A DNA stretch of 64,000 bases, from assembly GCA_027946365.1 (NCBI GenBank), contig JAPEUQ010000004.1, positions 1,488,001 to 1,552,000 on the forward strand, read 5' to 3'. How positions within the stretch are numbered: the first letter of the stretch is position 1; the number at the start of each line of letters is the position of its first letter. Origin of the DNA: Kalmusia sp. IMI 367209. Lineage: Eukaryota; Ascomycota; Dothideomycetes; Pleosporales; Didymosphaeriaceae. The notes beneath the pieces were generated by a model that was not told the origin of the DNA, made no database searches, and was given only the letters and a program-made list of their open reading frames with translations. Below are positions 1 to 11,600 of the stretch, piece after piece. The position numbers and the translations under genes are program-made.

Positions 1-9
1 TCTGCGCAT

Positions 10-32
10 GAGAGAGAGAGAGAGAGAGAGAG
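10..32. repeat. (GA)n microsatellite
   Basis: An uninterrupted GA dinucleotide run of about 11 units lies at the very start of the window. It is a simple sequence repeat with no coding role that I can see. Confidence 0.95.
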
Positions 33-488
33 TTGCACATCCAAGTCACGGTATGGCGCGATTACGGTGGTAGCGAGGGTTGCACAAGATTGCTTGAATT
101 TCTTACTATCCTAGAATCCTGGCCCAACGTCATCGTTGGCCCCCTCCCCTGGCATACCTCATTCCTTCCCTCTTTCTCTGTCTCTCCTCGACACCCAAGT
201 GGTGGAGGTCCGTTTATGCATTCCAAGCGTAACCCAGTATATCAAACAGCAGACGCGATGCTTCTTCCTGCAAGCAAAGCAAAAACAAGGACCAAGGATC
301 AAACTTGTTACATGCTGGATCGATTCCGTTGAGCGGCATCGGTTCTGTGCGGAGCTTTTCAGCTTCCGCCAAGCGTGGGTGGTGTGGTGTGGTGCGCGAC
401 CCGCGTGATGGTGTGGTGCAGCATGTTCGTAGGCGTATAGTGGTAACATGGAGTAAAAAGTAACTAAAAGACTGTGGTGATTTGCCTT
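33..488. other. Gene-free stretch, 3' side of the Cys/His protein gene
   Basis: No supported gene. The short open frames overlap on both strands and carry no recognisable domain. The stretch probably holds the 3' UTR and downstream flank of the minus-strand gene that ends at 489. Confidence 0.6.
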
Positions 489-1214
489 TCACCTGTAGTA
501 GCCGGAGAGGCGGTGCTCGCGGAGGTCGCGCTTGGAAGGCTCGCGAACCTCGATTTTGTAGTTCTTTGCGTTGCGGCGCTGCAGAGCAATGTCTTGCTCG
601 TAGAGGGAGCCCCGCTTGGAGGTTGCGTTGTCAACCTCGACGGTGACCTTCTGGGCCTTTGGCTGGGATGGCCAGTCGACGATCTCGCCAGATCGCGGTC
701 GGGCCTTGACCTTGGGTGCTTGCTCGAGCTTGACGGAGCGGGAGCGCACTGGCATGCGGGGCGCGACGTAGAAGGTGCGGTCCATGGAGACGAAGGGGAC
801 GCGTGATCGATGGCGGAGGCTGCGCTCGATAGCCCTCAGCAGGCCACGGACTTGGACGTAGCCGGCGGGTACCTCGATCTGGACGAGCTTGTTGTCTTCC
901 TCGACGGTGCTGTACGTCTTGCCGTCTCCGCGCTGGTAGAGGAACGAGGCAACTTCTTGGGCAAGACGGTGGCCGATCTCGCACAGCTGCTCGTGGTGAC
1001 GGTAGACCTCGTAGGGGTCGCGGCAGTAGGCGCACTTTTGGGCGTGGGTCTCGAAGTGGTGGGCAGCCCATGACTCTTCAGTGTTCACGGGACGCGAGAC
1101 GGCGCTCACGGGGTCTCGCATGAAGCCCACGTTACGCTCCGCCCTCGAGCCAGACGAGGATTTGGAGGAAACGACGGAAGGCATCGTGTATGTGCGGGAA
1201 ATGGTGGCAGGCAT
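489..1214 (-). CDS. Conserved-looking hypothetical protein with a CxxC...C...H motif
   Basis: Single-exon gene of 241 residues, counted from the first in-frame ATG at 1214. The frame stays open further upstream, but only with TTG. The N-terminal 50 residues are Ser/Thr/Arg-rich and look disordered. A motif starting KCAYC gives C61-x2-C64, followed by C78 and H82 inside a predicted helix (EQLCEIGHRLAQ), which fits a small treble-clef or zinc-binding site. A middle block (about 95-150) and a basic tail ending in SGYYR follow. Base composition and codon use are clearly coding, and the antisense frames are shadows. I do not recognise the family by name. Metal binding is inferred from residue spacing only. 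No function is assigned. Confidence 0.75.
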   Translation of the reverse strand: MPATISRTYTMPSVVSSKSSSGSRAERNVGFMRDPVSAVSRPVNTEESWAAHHFETHAQKCAYCRDPYEVYRHHEQLCEIGHRLAQEVASFLYQRGDGKTYSTVEEDNKLVQIEVPAGYVQVRGLLRAIERSLRHRSRVPFVSMDRTFYVAPRMPVRSRSVKLEQAPKVKARPRSGEIVDWPSQPKAQKVTVEVDNATSKRGSLYEQDIALQRRNAKNYKIEVREPSKRDLREHRLSGYYR

Positions 1215-4200
1215 GGTGGAGGTTCTTGTTTGCTTCAGGATGGGCTTCAGTCGTGGAGCCAACGTGGTGGTGGTGTTGTTGTTGTCAAGGGGGGTTGGAA
1301 TGGTGGTGGTTTCCTGGGTGGACTCTGGTAGTACAGGCCAGAGTCCGATGGCTGTATGGGTGTGTATCCGGATTGCTGTGAGTGTGATCGTTCTGGAGAG
1401 AGAGAGTCATGGTGGACGCGGACGGGGGGATATATATGTTTCTACGATCTGGAGCAGGGATGGGTTGTAGCCTTCGGATGCTGCAGGGATGGACCCTTGC
1501 CGTGCAGTGGGCCGTGCAGAGCGCCGGCGCGGAGCTCAAGGGCGGTCAAGGGCTCACGGCGCCACTCTCAGACAGGCCCAACTATTGTACCATCAGATGA
1601 CGAAACATACACACCAAGTGAAGCGCCGCTGCGCCGCCTGTCTCCATCGTCAGAAGGCCGCTGCGCGCGCGCGCGCGCTTCGCAGTCGAGTTTCACGCAA
1701 CAAACACGTTCGTACCGCCATACCGTCGTGCTGCCGTTCATCGGAGGGCGCGCATCACGTCGCAGAGTGCGTCAGGGTGCTCTCTATCAGTCGAGGGCTT
1801 CGCCTCAGGATGGCGTTCATGGCAGCCTGTTGGGGCCTTTTGGTGCGTCAGCCACTCCCAATGCGGCTAGGCGGCCTTTTCACCACGCTTTGCTCCACGC
1901 TCTGGCGCAGCACGCGGTGCATAGCCACACAGCCACACCTCACCTGCGTCTGCACTTTTGCACCTTTGCGCGAACGACTGGGAGCTTTGCGCTCGTTTCG
2001 TGGTTTACCATTTCCAGACACGAACGGTTCGAGCTCGCGCGCTGCCCTCATGCTGCCCTCCTACGGCGGCAATCCCAGACGCGCGCCATGACCCTCGTCC
2101 ACGCTGTGCGCTGCGCCCTTCTCCTCTCGCTGCGCAATGGTGCGTAGATTTTCTGCGCGCAATCAATTTCGCCGAGTCGTCTTCAAGCCGGCTGCTTTGG
2201 CGTGCAGGTTGCATGCCGTCGCTCTGCATGGGGTCTGACCGGAAAATGGAAAATCCCCAACCTCCATTCGTCAATGCCCCTGCCCGAAGCCTACACTCGC
2301 CTCTGCAGCAGTTCGTGCGCTCTCCCGAGCTGAGCACGCTGCTGTCAGTCTGAGGGGCGATATCCGTTGAGTACACGGGAAAACGACGACGTCGTCCGAT
2401 GCGCAGCAGTTTCATCCAACTCATCCTCATGCGACCGTGCTGCTCCCTCCGCTCTCAACCGATAAGGGTTGGGTGAGTCAATCCGGGGCTGCAGCAAGTT
2501 CGTGGTCGATGACTCCCACTCGCACGCATCGGCCCGCACGGTATGTTTCACGACAATACCTCGAGTAGCCGCGACCAACGACATCACAGGCACGGCCAGG
2601 TGACTCTTCTCTCCAGTGTCTTGGCCAATCCGTCTCTGCTGGCGAGGCTCTGTACGTCACGGCTGTTGAGGGCGCGGACAACGGATCGGTTCGCGCTAAC
2701 TTTCCCCCACACACATAGACGAGGGCATTCAAGCACTTGCACTGTCTCGTCGTTCTTGTCATACGCACAACATGCCTTCTAGCCACAACCGTAATCTGTG
2801 CCTGGTACCCACTTGCGGTCTGCATTGTGGCGTAGCAAAATACCAAGTGTCCGATGAGCCGGGGGGAAGGGCACCACATCCCAATACCTTGGTCTACGTA
2901 CCAGATCTGCACTGTCTCAGTTGCCTTATCCACGCCGTCTGGACCGAACCATTCCTTCGACTCATGACATCGTGGCCAAACTCGGCATGCTATCCAGACA
3001 CACATGAAAGCGGACGCCCTGAAGATCTCGGCTGTGCTGCGTTGCGCTGCTTTGCTCTAGATCCAAATTGAAGGCGACCATCACCCCACGCGACCGACGC
3101 AATGCATTATGTGAACAATGAGCCGAGATCAGCTCTTCTAACGCGTGTCCCTTGGACTTTGGATACCGGATTTTGCGGTGTTATCAATTGGCGGTTGCAC
3201 TAACAATGCTTCATTCGGAGCTGAGCAGGCAACGAATGACTAAGCCAAGGCAGCGACCAGGCTAGCCAGAGCTGCCTTCCACCCACAACATCAGCGCTAT
3301 CAGAGCCGTCCCCTTCAATTTCGGTGTCTAGTATCGCTGTGATCAAGATGAATAATTCTTCGGGCTATAGCGAGCTACTCGGCCTCCTGGCTCTCGTCGG
3401 TTTGTTGTGGTTACAGTGCGACCGACCATCTTCGCATGCGGTCCCACTCGGCCAGTTAGCCTGCCCTTTTGTCTGCGCACGCCGGCCACGGCCTCAAGGT
3501 ATTGCTAAGCATTGGTGTAGAGCTTGATGGTAATACGAGAATATCTGCGTTGTCTCAAGAGAGGCGTGGCGAGAAGCTTAAGAATGTCTCTAAAGCCTCG
3601 TCATCAGCGGTGAGGTAGCCTTGTACGGTGAGGGACGTACGGTGTACAGATCAGCTTGCTGTCATCCCACGTCCACCGTTGGCAGCTCACCTCATTCACT
3701 CACCGGACCACGCAAACTTTTCGTACCCTTTGGTACTGCGACAGAGCAATTGCCTTGTTGCCTCGTCCGATCATATCATCGTGCAGAAAGCAAAAATAGT
3801 CCCAACCACCGTCTTGGGCGCAACGTCTGCACCAATGGCATTTCGCTCGATCAACTCTCAACCCACGGAACGATCCCAAAAACCTGCTTCTACTCGAATC
3901 TAGCACAGCACCGGTAGAAGTAGTCGCTCTCCGTCGTCTCGACTGCTCGCCTTGCCTTGCCGATACCGGTAATACACCGCAGTCCGCACAGCTGACATAG
4001 CTTGGCGGCTTCCTCACGTGCTCAGGTAAGACTGCAGCTGCATCTGCCCAATATTGTCACTGCACGCGCGGTGCTACCGCTGTTTGTAACACTGCAGCTG
4101 AGGCAAATCTTGGCAGTATCTGTCCAGGTGCCGTTGTTGTGCATTGCCCCCAGCACGGCTCAACGTGCCCGCCAGATACCGTCCTTCTCCTGTGTATACT

Positions 4201-4499
4201 TTTCAAATTGCATCTCAAGTGCAATATCGAGTTGCATTCAATCCTCCGTGCGGAGTCGTTGGAATTTACTCAATCATGGTCTTGAGTGGGACAAGGATGC
4301 CGGCTCAAAGTCGCATGTCGCAGTTTCTTCGACTGAAGGTTCCATTTTTGTATTGTTTACCGTGACTTACAATTCTGGGTGGTTATTTGACTGTAAACCT
4401 TGTGCATCCTGGTTATGGAAGGCTGGTTGTGGGTTGGGCGATGCGGGTTGCTCTCATCTAACACGCTGGCGATCCTGCGCCGAATACAATTTACATAGC
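1215..4499. other. Gene-free stretch (5' flank of the 489-1214 gene and beyond)
   Basis: About 3.3 kb without a supported gene. Open frames up to 263 codons exist near 1356-2147 and 2478-3005, but they overlap on both strands, have no domain, and show arginine/serine-rich translations typical of GC-rich non-coding DNA. The part next to 1214 should hold the promoter of the minus-strand gene and contains pyrimidine/CA-rich tracts on that strand. A (GC)n run lies at 1663-1678. Confidence 0.55.
1663..1678. repeat. (GC)n microsatellite
   Basis: An alternating GC run of eight units inside a GC-rich gene-free stretch. Confidence 0.9.
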
Positions 4500-6438
4500 T
4501 AGTAAGAAATGTTATCCATGCCATAGTAACTTGCAATTCTAATTGATGTTACGTTTTCACCGTGTCGTACGCGTGGGTAGGGCGGATGTCCTCGTGTGTT
4601 GTGAAAGGAGAGGGAAATCTTGCAATTATACGCTGTCCATTAAGCGTATCATATACACCAAGGCATATCAGGCCCGTTATATCTCTTTCATTTCACCGTA
4701 GTAATATAGTGTGTATCCTAGGCTAAGCAGATAGTAGGGAGAGGTTCTTTTATCTAAACGCGAAACCTGCGCGTGAGGCCATCCCTTCCCCTACCACGTA
4801 GTGACTGAAAATCTTCTTGCCTCTAGTCCTTCTTCTTTTACTCTTCATTAAGCTATCATATTGTACGCACTAGATCTTAGCTATGGGCTTAATAGATTAG
4901 TCACTTATATGTCTGACCCCAGTTACTTTCTATCAATGATTCGCGTATTCGTGCTATAGATCTGAGACTTAGACGAAGGTGCTTCCCATAGTGGTAGAAC
5001 TAATGGAAGTTACTAAGTAAGGTCATCTCCCTTGTTTAGAGTAGGCCTCTTTTTTCTTCTTTGCCATCTTTATTTTTACCTTCCTTTTCTCCTCTGCTCC
5101 TTTCCTTTTACCGGAGAGGTAATACAGCGACTATCACCAGGAGAGACAATATTTAACGATCGCGGCTATATTATTTCACTTCCTAGGTTAGTAACAAGAT
5201 CTACTCATAAGTGGTCAAGGCCTTAATAGCGACAGCGATAGATTTATCACTCATAACGTGAGCGATTATAATCTTAATCATCTAAGACGCCTAGATCAAC
5301 GTGGTAGGTATTGCTATAAGGACTTATCTAGCTATAGACTATACTCTAGATGCCAGACTCTACCTAGGAGCTCATCTTATCGATCTTGGCAGCAGTCTCC
5401 TATCTGGGATAGTCATCGACACTCACTAGATAGCTATAGGCCATGAGAAGACTGATATTCAGCGCGATCTCCCCTACGCAAGATGGGATAAGATAGAGGT
5501 AGATCCTGTTCGCCAGGCAGGCATAGGCACAGTAGGATGACCACTTCAAGGTCTCCTTACCTACAGCACGTCGGGTTGATAAGCGGAGTTATACTCAAGC
5601 CCTCTCAGCATATGGAGTAGACTACCAAGAAGCGAGCTTTGACTAGCAAAGCCTCCTTATAGCAGTCACAATCGATAATGGAAATGCCCGATACGCCTCG
5701 AATACCTCAAGTCCAAGCAGGACGGCAGTCAACATGCAATAGCCGCCTCTTGTATAATTGATTAAGAGATATTAATCAACCCTTCAATCTTGTTATTACG
5801 GTCAGCAATTCAGCAATAATAAACATAGAGTTCTTTATATAATTTAATAAGGACCGTGACGACTATCAGGAATATTACGGCTCCGATACACAATTCGTTC
5901 AATCTACAAAAGCATCTCTTAAATATCAGCATGTTCAAACGGCATAGAAACAGTTACGAGGCTGTAAAGACATCCAGAGATTCATGTTCAAACTCGTAAC
6001 GATGTGCAACAGGCCGAGATCCTTGTAGAAGAAGAAGCCGAAGCCGAACAAGGCAATTTTTTCACCCCTGAGCCATCTACTAGGCCTTCCAATGAGAAGC
6101 ATTAGAAGGTTGGAAAATAAATGCAAAAGGCATTTCAATAAGATAGATTTTGAGCTTCCGGTCGCGAGGCAACAAGGTTGGGAGGGATCGCGTAAGATCA
6201 GCGCTAGCGTGAGATCAGCGCTAGCTGTCAAACCTCACACCGCTTTTCACGCATCTCGCCTGCTGGCAGGACGGGAGCCGCAAACTATTTCTGCGAACCC
6301 CAGCTGCTGTTCTCTTTCCTCTTCTCTTTAACAACCCCCCTTCATTCCTGCATTCGCATTTCCACTCTCTCGGTGCTGCGCCCCTCCTGCGATTCTTCAT
6401 CTTACTTGCATTCAAAAGCGCGACTTTAATACTGTAAC
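4500..6438. other. AT-rich, gene-free stretch with possible degenerate repeat DNA
   Basis: From about 4500 to 5930 the sequence turns AT-rich, with many TA steps and stop codons in all frames. There is no domain, no terminal repeat that I can find, and no coherent open frame. This resembles an old transposable element mutated by RIP, but I cannot identify a family. A short tandem repeat lies at 6195-6225. The last 100 bases or so are the promoter of the MYND gene. Confidence 0.45.
6195..6225. repeat. Two copies of a 14-bp direct repeat containing AGCGCT
   Basis: AGATCAGCGCTAGC occurs at 6195-6208 and again at 6212-6225, three bases apart. It includes the palindrome AGCGCT and lies about 210 bp upstream of the MYND-finger gene start. 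It could be a paired factor-binding site or a chance duplication. Confidence 0.6.
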
Positions 6439-7447
6439 ATGCCCCCGAGAAGCGTGTGCTTGAATGTTTTCACGACCAGCCTGGGCAATGGCGGAGTAGC
6501 GAAAGAGGCCGAAGTTGTGGTCAGGGAGGTCGAGGAAAAGAAAAGCGACGGTGTTGAGGAAAGGGGAAGACATGATAGTGTCCAGGAAGGTACGTTGTCT
6601 GCCTTCTTCAATATCCTGCCCGACATTATGCAGATTGTTTCATAAATCATCCACTGATCAGTACCAGACTCTATCTCTACAGCAACAACAACATTCACAC
6701 AATCAATCGCTACTACGAATGCATCTCCCGTCACTTCCACCACCATTGATGTTGCCAATCTGTCCAACGACATGCGAGGTACCACAGGTAAGGTTCCGGG
6801 GTCTTTTTTCATTTAACCATATTCTCGTCCCAATTCTCGACGTTGCATATCCACTTTATCCACAATTGACATGTGGGTCCGTTGTTCCTCAACCGTTGCC
6901 CTGGAGCAGCGGTGTGCGATTCACGCCAAGGACGCCGCCTTCTTCTCCAGCAGGGGTGTGACGGACCACAATTCGTCACATTTTCGTTCTCTTCTCGCTT
7001 GACACGTTTTGAAAAACAATTGTTGACCAATCAACAGCGAACCCGTTCTTCTCCACCATCCTTCCGACCACCTGCTCCACCTGCACCAGACCGCCTCCCT
7101 CTGGCCACTCTCTGCTTCGCTGCTCGCGCTGCAAACGCGCCTACTATTGCTCCAGGACGTGCCAGAAACAAGCCTGGAAAGGTCACAAGGCCGAATGCGA
7201 TCCTGTTGCTGCTCCGAGCCCATCTTCAGTGCTGGACACGCCGGATGTTTCTGTCCCGGGCTCGCCGGCTCAGACCGCGGAAGAACATCAATTTAATCTG
7301 CCTGCACCGATTGGCCCGCGACGCGGTCGGCCAGTGCGATGCAATTCACGATGCCGTCTACGGTGCTTCTACCACCGTGTAACGAAATGCTGTCTAAGAA
7401 AGTGCTGCAATGTATGTGATCGCGGCCTTATCACAGCATCTATATGA
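6439..7447 (+). CDS. Small MYND-type zinc-finger protein (three exons)
   Basis: Exons 6439-6589, 6683-6787 and 7038-7447, phase-consistent at both introns (donors GTACGT and GTAAGG; acceptors CTACAG and CAACAG), giving 221 residues. Exon 3 encodes a complete MYND finger: C98-x2-C101, C114-x2-C117, C123-x3-C127, H135-x3-C139, with the family signature YYCSRTCQ and a conserved W132. MYND fingers bind proline-rich peptides in protein-protein contacts. No SET or other enzymatic domain is present. The region before the finger is Ser/Thr-rich (about residues 52-85). The C-terminus is uncertain. The MYND frame reads on to 7447 with a Cys/Arg-rich tail of doubtful quality, while the +1 frame from about 7290 gives a more protein-like tail ending at 7382. 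A GTATGT donor-like site near 7410 is a third possibility. Confidence 0.75.
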
Positions 7448-7978
7448 GTCCAGAGGAGTGCCCAGCGCTTACGTGCCCTATGACTGTTGCCTCTAAATCT
7501 GCTGAAGGCACATACAAAAAAAAGAGCGATCCTTGCATTTTGCAGGACGGCTGGAACCAAACACCAGCATTTCCACGCGAGAGCGCGCCAAGTGCGTTGC
7601 TTTGGGTTTATGAAAGATACCTCCCAATAAGAGGGTTCATTTTGGCATGGACGATTTTTCAACTGAGCATTTTCCGGTGTTGGAGGCGTTTCATCATATT
7701 GGTATTTTAGACTACGGAGCATCCAGCGTGCGACATAGGGACATGGAGTTTTCAAATCTCAAAAATTCGACTGTTTTGGTAACGAAAAGATGTGTTGTCC
7801 GAGTGAGCGGTGTACAACAATATTACTATGTATGCTAAACCAATGACCAGAACGCCATCCTCTTGTGAGCGGTGTACATCCACCGTCATGTGCACCAAAT
7901 ATTCTACCCAGATCGCCAGCACGTATGACCCGAACTCCGCTCTCACATATGTTTGGCCTGTCTGAGAGCAAACTTCGA
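7448..7978. other. Gene-free stretch between convergent genes
   Basis: About 530 bp between the 3' ends of the MYND gene (+) and the membrane-protein gene (-). Only shadow frames are present. It presumably holds both 3' UTRs. Confidence 0.55.
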
Positions 7979-8678
7979 TCACACGATTTGCTCCGCGCCT
8001 TGTTGCTCCCCGGTCTCTCCCTCTGGTCGGCCCTCCTCGTTCAACAATGGCTTGTACCCTGCACCTGACCCGCCCTGGAACTTGACGCTAATCTGCGGGA
8101 ATGAAAAGTACTGGCACTGCGAACAGGCACTCGGATACTTTGCGCCAGGCTGGAAAGCGTCGTAGACCTGTCTGCCAACAAAATAGGCATGGGTACCGCT
8201 ATTCACCAATCAGCTACCCACACTAGTACACCAATGAACTGCATCAAGACTCACAAGTTAAACAACATGAAGTTCGTCCCATACGTCCCCAGAATGATGG
8301 CCGGCCCGCGTGAGTACCCCACCCGCCCATCGAGACCCACCCCAGCACCAGGCAGATCAGCAGCCCGGTGCCGCACAGCATGTCGCACATCATGTGCAGC
8401 GGGGTACCCGTTAGCCCGGACGCCGCGCACCCGCAGCGCTTCTCGTTGGCGAGAAGCGCGAGGGAGTAGGCGGAGGAGAAGAAGAGGGGGAGGATGCCGA
8501 TGGCCGGGTTGACTTCCTGCGCGGAGATGCCGCTGATGAGCAGCAGGATGAAGGCGGGCGGGAAGGAGACGATGGAGAGCGCGCGAAGGGAGTGCGCGAG
8601 GGAGGTGCTGAGGATGCGGAGGTTGAGGAGGGCTGGCATGGTGGGTTGGGGGTGGGCTGGTTGCGCGATGGCGGTCAT
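7979..8678 (-). pseudogene. Four-helix integral membrane protein, frame broken by one base
   Basis: Exon 1 is 8678-8255 and exon 2 is 8198-7979, with a 56-nt intron (donor GTGAGT, acceptor AATAG, branch CTGAT). Hydrophobic helices lie at about residues 30-50 (SFPPAFILLLISG), 55-75, and 90-115 (CGTGLLICLVLGW). A fourth, IILGTYGTNFMLFNF, is visible only in a shifted frame. It joins across the intron to GTHAYFVGRQVYDAF, and the order LGTYGT...NF..H.YFV is what fungal four-TM proteins of this kind show. Reaching that frame needs one extra base in the G-rich stretch around 8317-8327, so the reading frame has lost a base through assembly error or real mutation. Without a frameshift, a 169-nt intron (8340-8172, donor GTGGGT) also keeps phase but discards helix 4. 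The C-terminus is polar and Glu/Gly-rich. Function unknown; marked as a pseudogene only because of the break. Confidence 0.6.
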
Positions 8679-11600
8679 GAAATTGAGTGAATGGGATAGA
8701 AAGTGGACTGAACGAAAGTAGTTGTTAGAATTATTCGGAATGATTTAGATGTTTCTGCTAGACATTGTCGTCGCTGTTCGCGATGTATATACTGTAGGCC
8801 ATAGGTGCATACGCAAGGCAGCCGTTGCGCCCCCACCCACGCTCGCTTCCTTCGCCTGCGGCAGTGCGGGCTGCTTGCAGAAGGGAATTTCGCAGTGGAG
8901 ACTTCGTGTGGACTTGCCATAGGGCAAATCGCAGAGCGTTGCTGTACTTAGTGTGGCAAGCGTGGCTTGAGTGCTGCGGAGCGTTGCGGATGGCGATCTT
9001 GCAGGGGGCCTGAGGCGGTGCCCGAATCCGGCCAGGCGTTTTCCAAAACCATAGACTCGAGACTGCCCGTTGTAGAGGATCTGAGTACTAGCCTTGAGTT
9101 TGGGCAGGCTGTGAACGAAAGGAGGAATGGATGGGGCAGGGTTCGCGGGTGGAAGGTCTCATGGGAGGTTCGTCAGCAGACTGCAAATGATCACCCAGGA
9201 TGTGCGCATTTTAGTAGGAATTGAAATGATAGGCATGGTATATTGAGACAGCTTCTAATTCAACTGCTTAGGCATTAAACTTTTGAGTATTTGTGTGGTG
9301 TTATTAAGACAATAAGGTTCGTCAAGTGGGGCAGTTGCGCTAGCCTGATACGGACTTGGTTTTACCATTTCATCTCTCATCGTTATTTTTCACTGCGAGG
9401 GTTAGAATGTTGCGTGGCCCGCATATGTACTTAACAAAAAGAAGCCTGATATTGATAGCTTAGATGTGTCCATGAACGGTCGTATGGAGAGCGATTCAGT
9501 CTCGTATAGAAGCAACAACCATTGCATATATAGACACAAAGAATTGACACTGCAGGGGCCTGCAGTTTCCATCAGTCGAGATTTGCTTTCGAAATCTTCC
9601 ATTAATATATGACATAGGTAGCTGAGCAGATGTGTACTTGAGCTCAGCTTACCTTACCTAGAGGATTTATGCGGGCCACACAATATTTTCGACTCTCGCA
9701 GTAAAAATTACGATAGAGACGAGATAGTAAGACCAAGCCCGTATCGGGTTAATAACCTGCTGTCACCAATGGATTTTACCTCCATAAATGCAAGAGAGGC
9801 GTCGTAGAAGCCACTACTTGTGTTCTCGTTCATGATGAGCTCTGACACAGTGAGTTCCCTTGCTCGTCTCGGCCCTGCTTCGAAGAGCCAAATAAGGATA
9901 ACGCAAAACCGTAACGACGACGCTATTGCTAAGACCATAATGCCATCTCCCTATTCTTTTGACAATAGCGAGATCACTACTGCTCCTTGAATTACGAGAA
10001 TATTGTTGAATCCTAGTGAACAAGATACAGATCCAATCAGCTAAAGCTGATTAACTATCGCTTTTATATACTACCCCCTGGCATAATATCCTCTGTTGTA
10101 TCATCCTCGCCAGCTACTATGAAGACTCCTCCAGCTTCCATATCTTCTAATATTCTTCCCTAAAAACCAAATCTCATTGTGTAAGACTAGCAAATAGAAG
10201 TTGTACGTTTCAGCACAATGACCGCTTAGCCAAATTTTGCTCATGAACGCATAAAACTAAAAGGTGTTGAAGATAACAAATATCAAAGACTATATATGGA
10301 CTCTTTGCTTGTTTGCCAAGGCACTTTATCGATGAGTCTGAAGCGGAAAGAATACAAGCACAATTTTCACGATCATGACAAGTTCTTCCTGTCATTTGAT
10401 GACAAAAGATTATACCCTGAGCCACTTTACAAATGTCATTATGGTTGGGGAAATAGAAAATTTTTTTTTTCCTATTCGTAGCCTCTTTGCTGAAGTACAT
10501 ACGCTGTAATAGAAGATCAATTGTATCGAAAAGACTTGTACAACTTCATACTCGGACAGTCGGACATACAGAACCCTCGATACTCAGCTAAGTAGTTGTC
10601 TCTCTACGGATAGAGTAAACCTAATCAATCCATTCATATCTATATCTGTCCCAGTTAGATACACGAGACGAGGCCCAGATATTAGAGAATGTAGAAACAC
10701 GTTACGATTGATATTCAGATTCTTGAAATAAGATAGTGACTTACAGTTCTACATTCAATAGTGTGAAATACTTCGCTTGCAGCAATCAGAAAGAACAAAA
10801 ATTTTAAATCGGGATTGGAATGATTGGGAAGGCGTTCGTACTGTCTTTCTGGTAAGTTTCTTTCCCAATCTGAAGCGCCTTAATATAATCTATGAGACGA
10901 TAATGAGTATCTCAAGTTCAGATGTTAGGATTCGTACAAACGTTTTGCGACGAAGGCCATTATTGGATCTGTAGGGGTCTTGACAACAATCTCTCTTTCA
11001 TAGACACAAGAGAATCCCTCGTTGCGGGTGACCGGGGAACATGTTCAAAATCTTGCTCTGACTTCCAAGTTTCTGATCTGAACTTTCATGGTGGCTAATG
11101 GTCTTCTAGGGTAAGGGAAGTAGAATCGCAATTAGTATATAGACAACCTAAAGAATCTTAATCTGGTCAGAGCCGAGAGCTGGAATCGGTATATTGGGCC
11201 TTGCCAGATGGAACATAGCGTAAATTTGACCGCATTGATCAGGCTACATCAATTCCAAATCCGTAGCGATGTAGTGTAACGTCACGCCCATAGTATGGAT
11301 AAGCAGAGGTCTCGTCTTTGTGACATCTTACCACCTCCATCTAAACAATTCAACGTCAGCTTCTCTTTATGATGGATCAGTGGACACAGCAACATGTTGA
11401 GGCTTCGCTGATAATCGTGAGACTCTTGAGTACCATTGACCATTCTCTTTGACCAACGTTGCACGAATTCGGTGCTTCTTTCCTGGCTCGACTCACAGTC
11501 ATGTTGGAATAGACTTTGAATTAGCCAAAGACGTTCGTGACACGAATTACGTCTTTTAAGAATATTTACAAATATAGAATATGAAATCGACTTCAGGCTG

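Noticed and set aside
1356..2147. 263-codon plus-strand open frame in GC-rich DNA
   Set aside because: It overlaps long frames on both strands, its translation is Arg/Ser/His-rich without any domain, and there are no matching splice or start signals.
2478..3005. 175-codon minus-strand open frame
   Set aside because: No recognisable motif, no support from composition, and no neighbouring exon. Most likely a chance frame.
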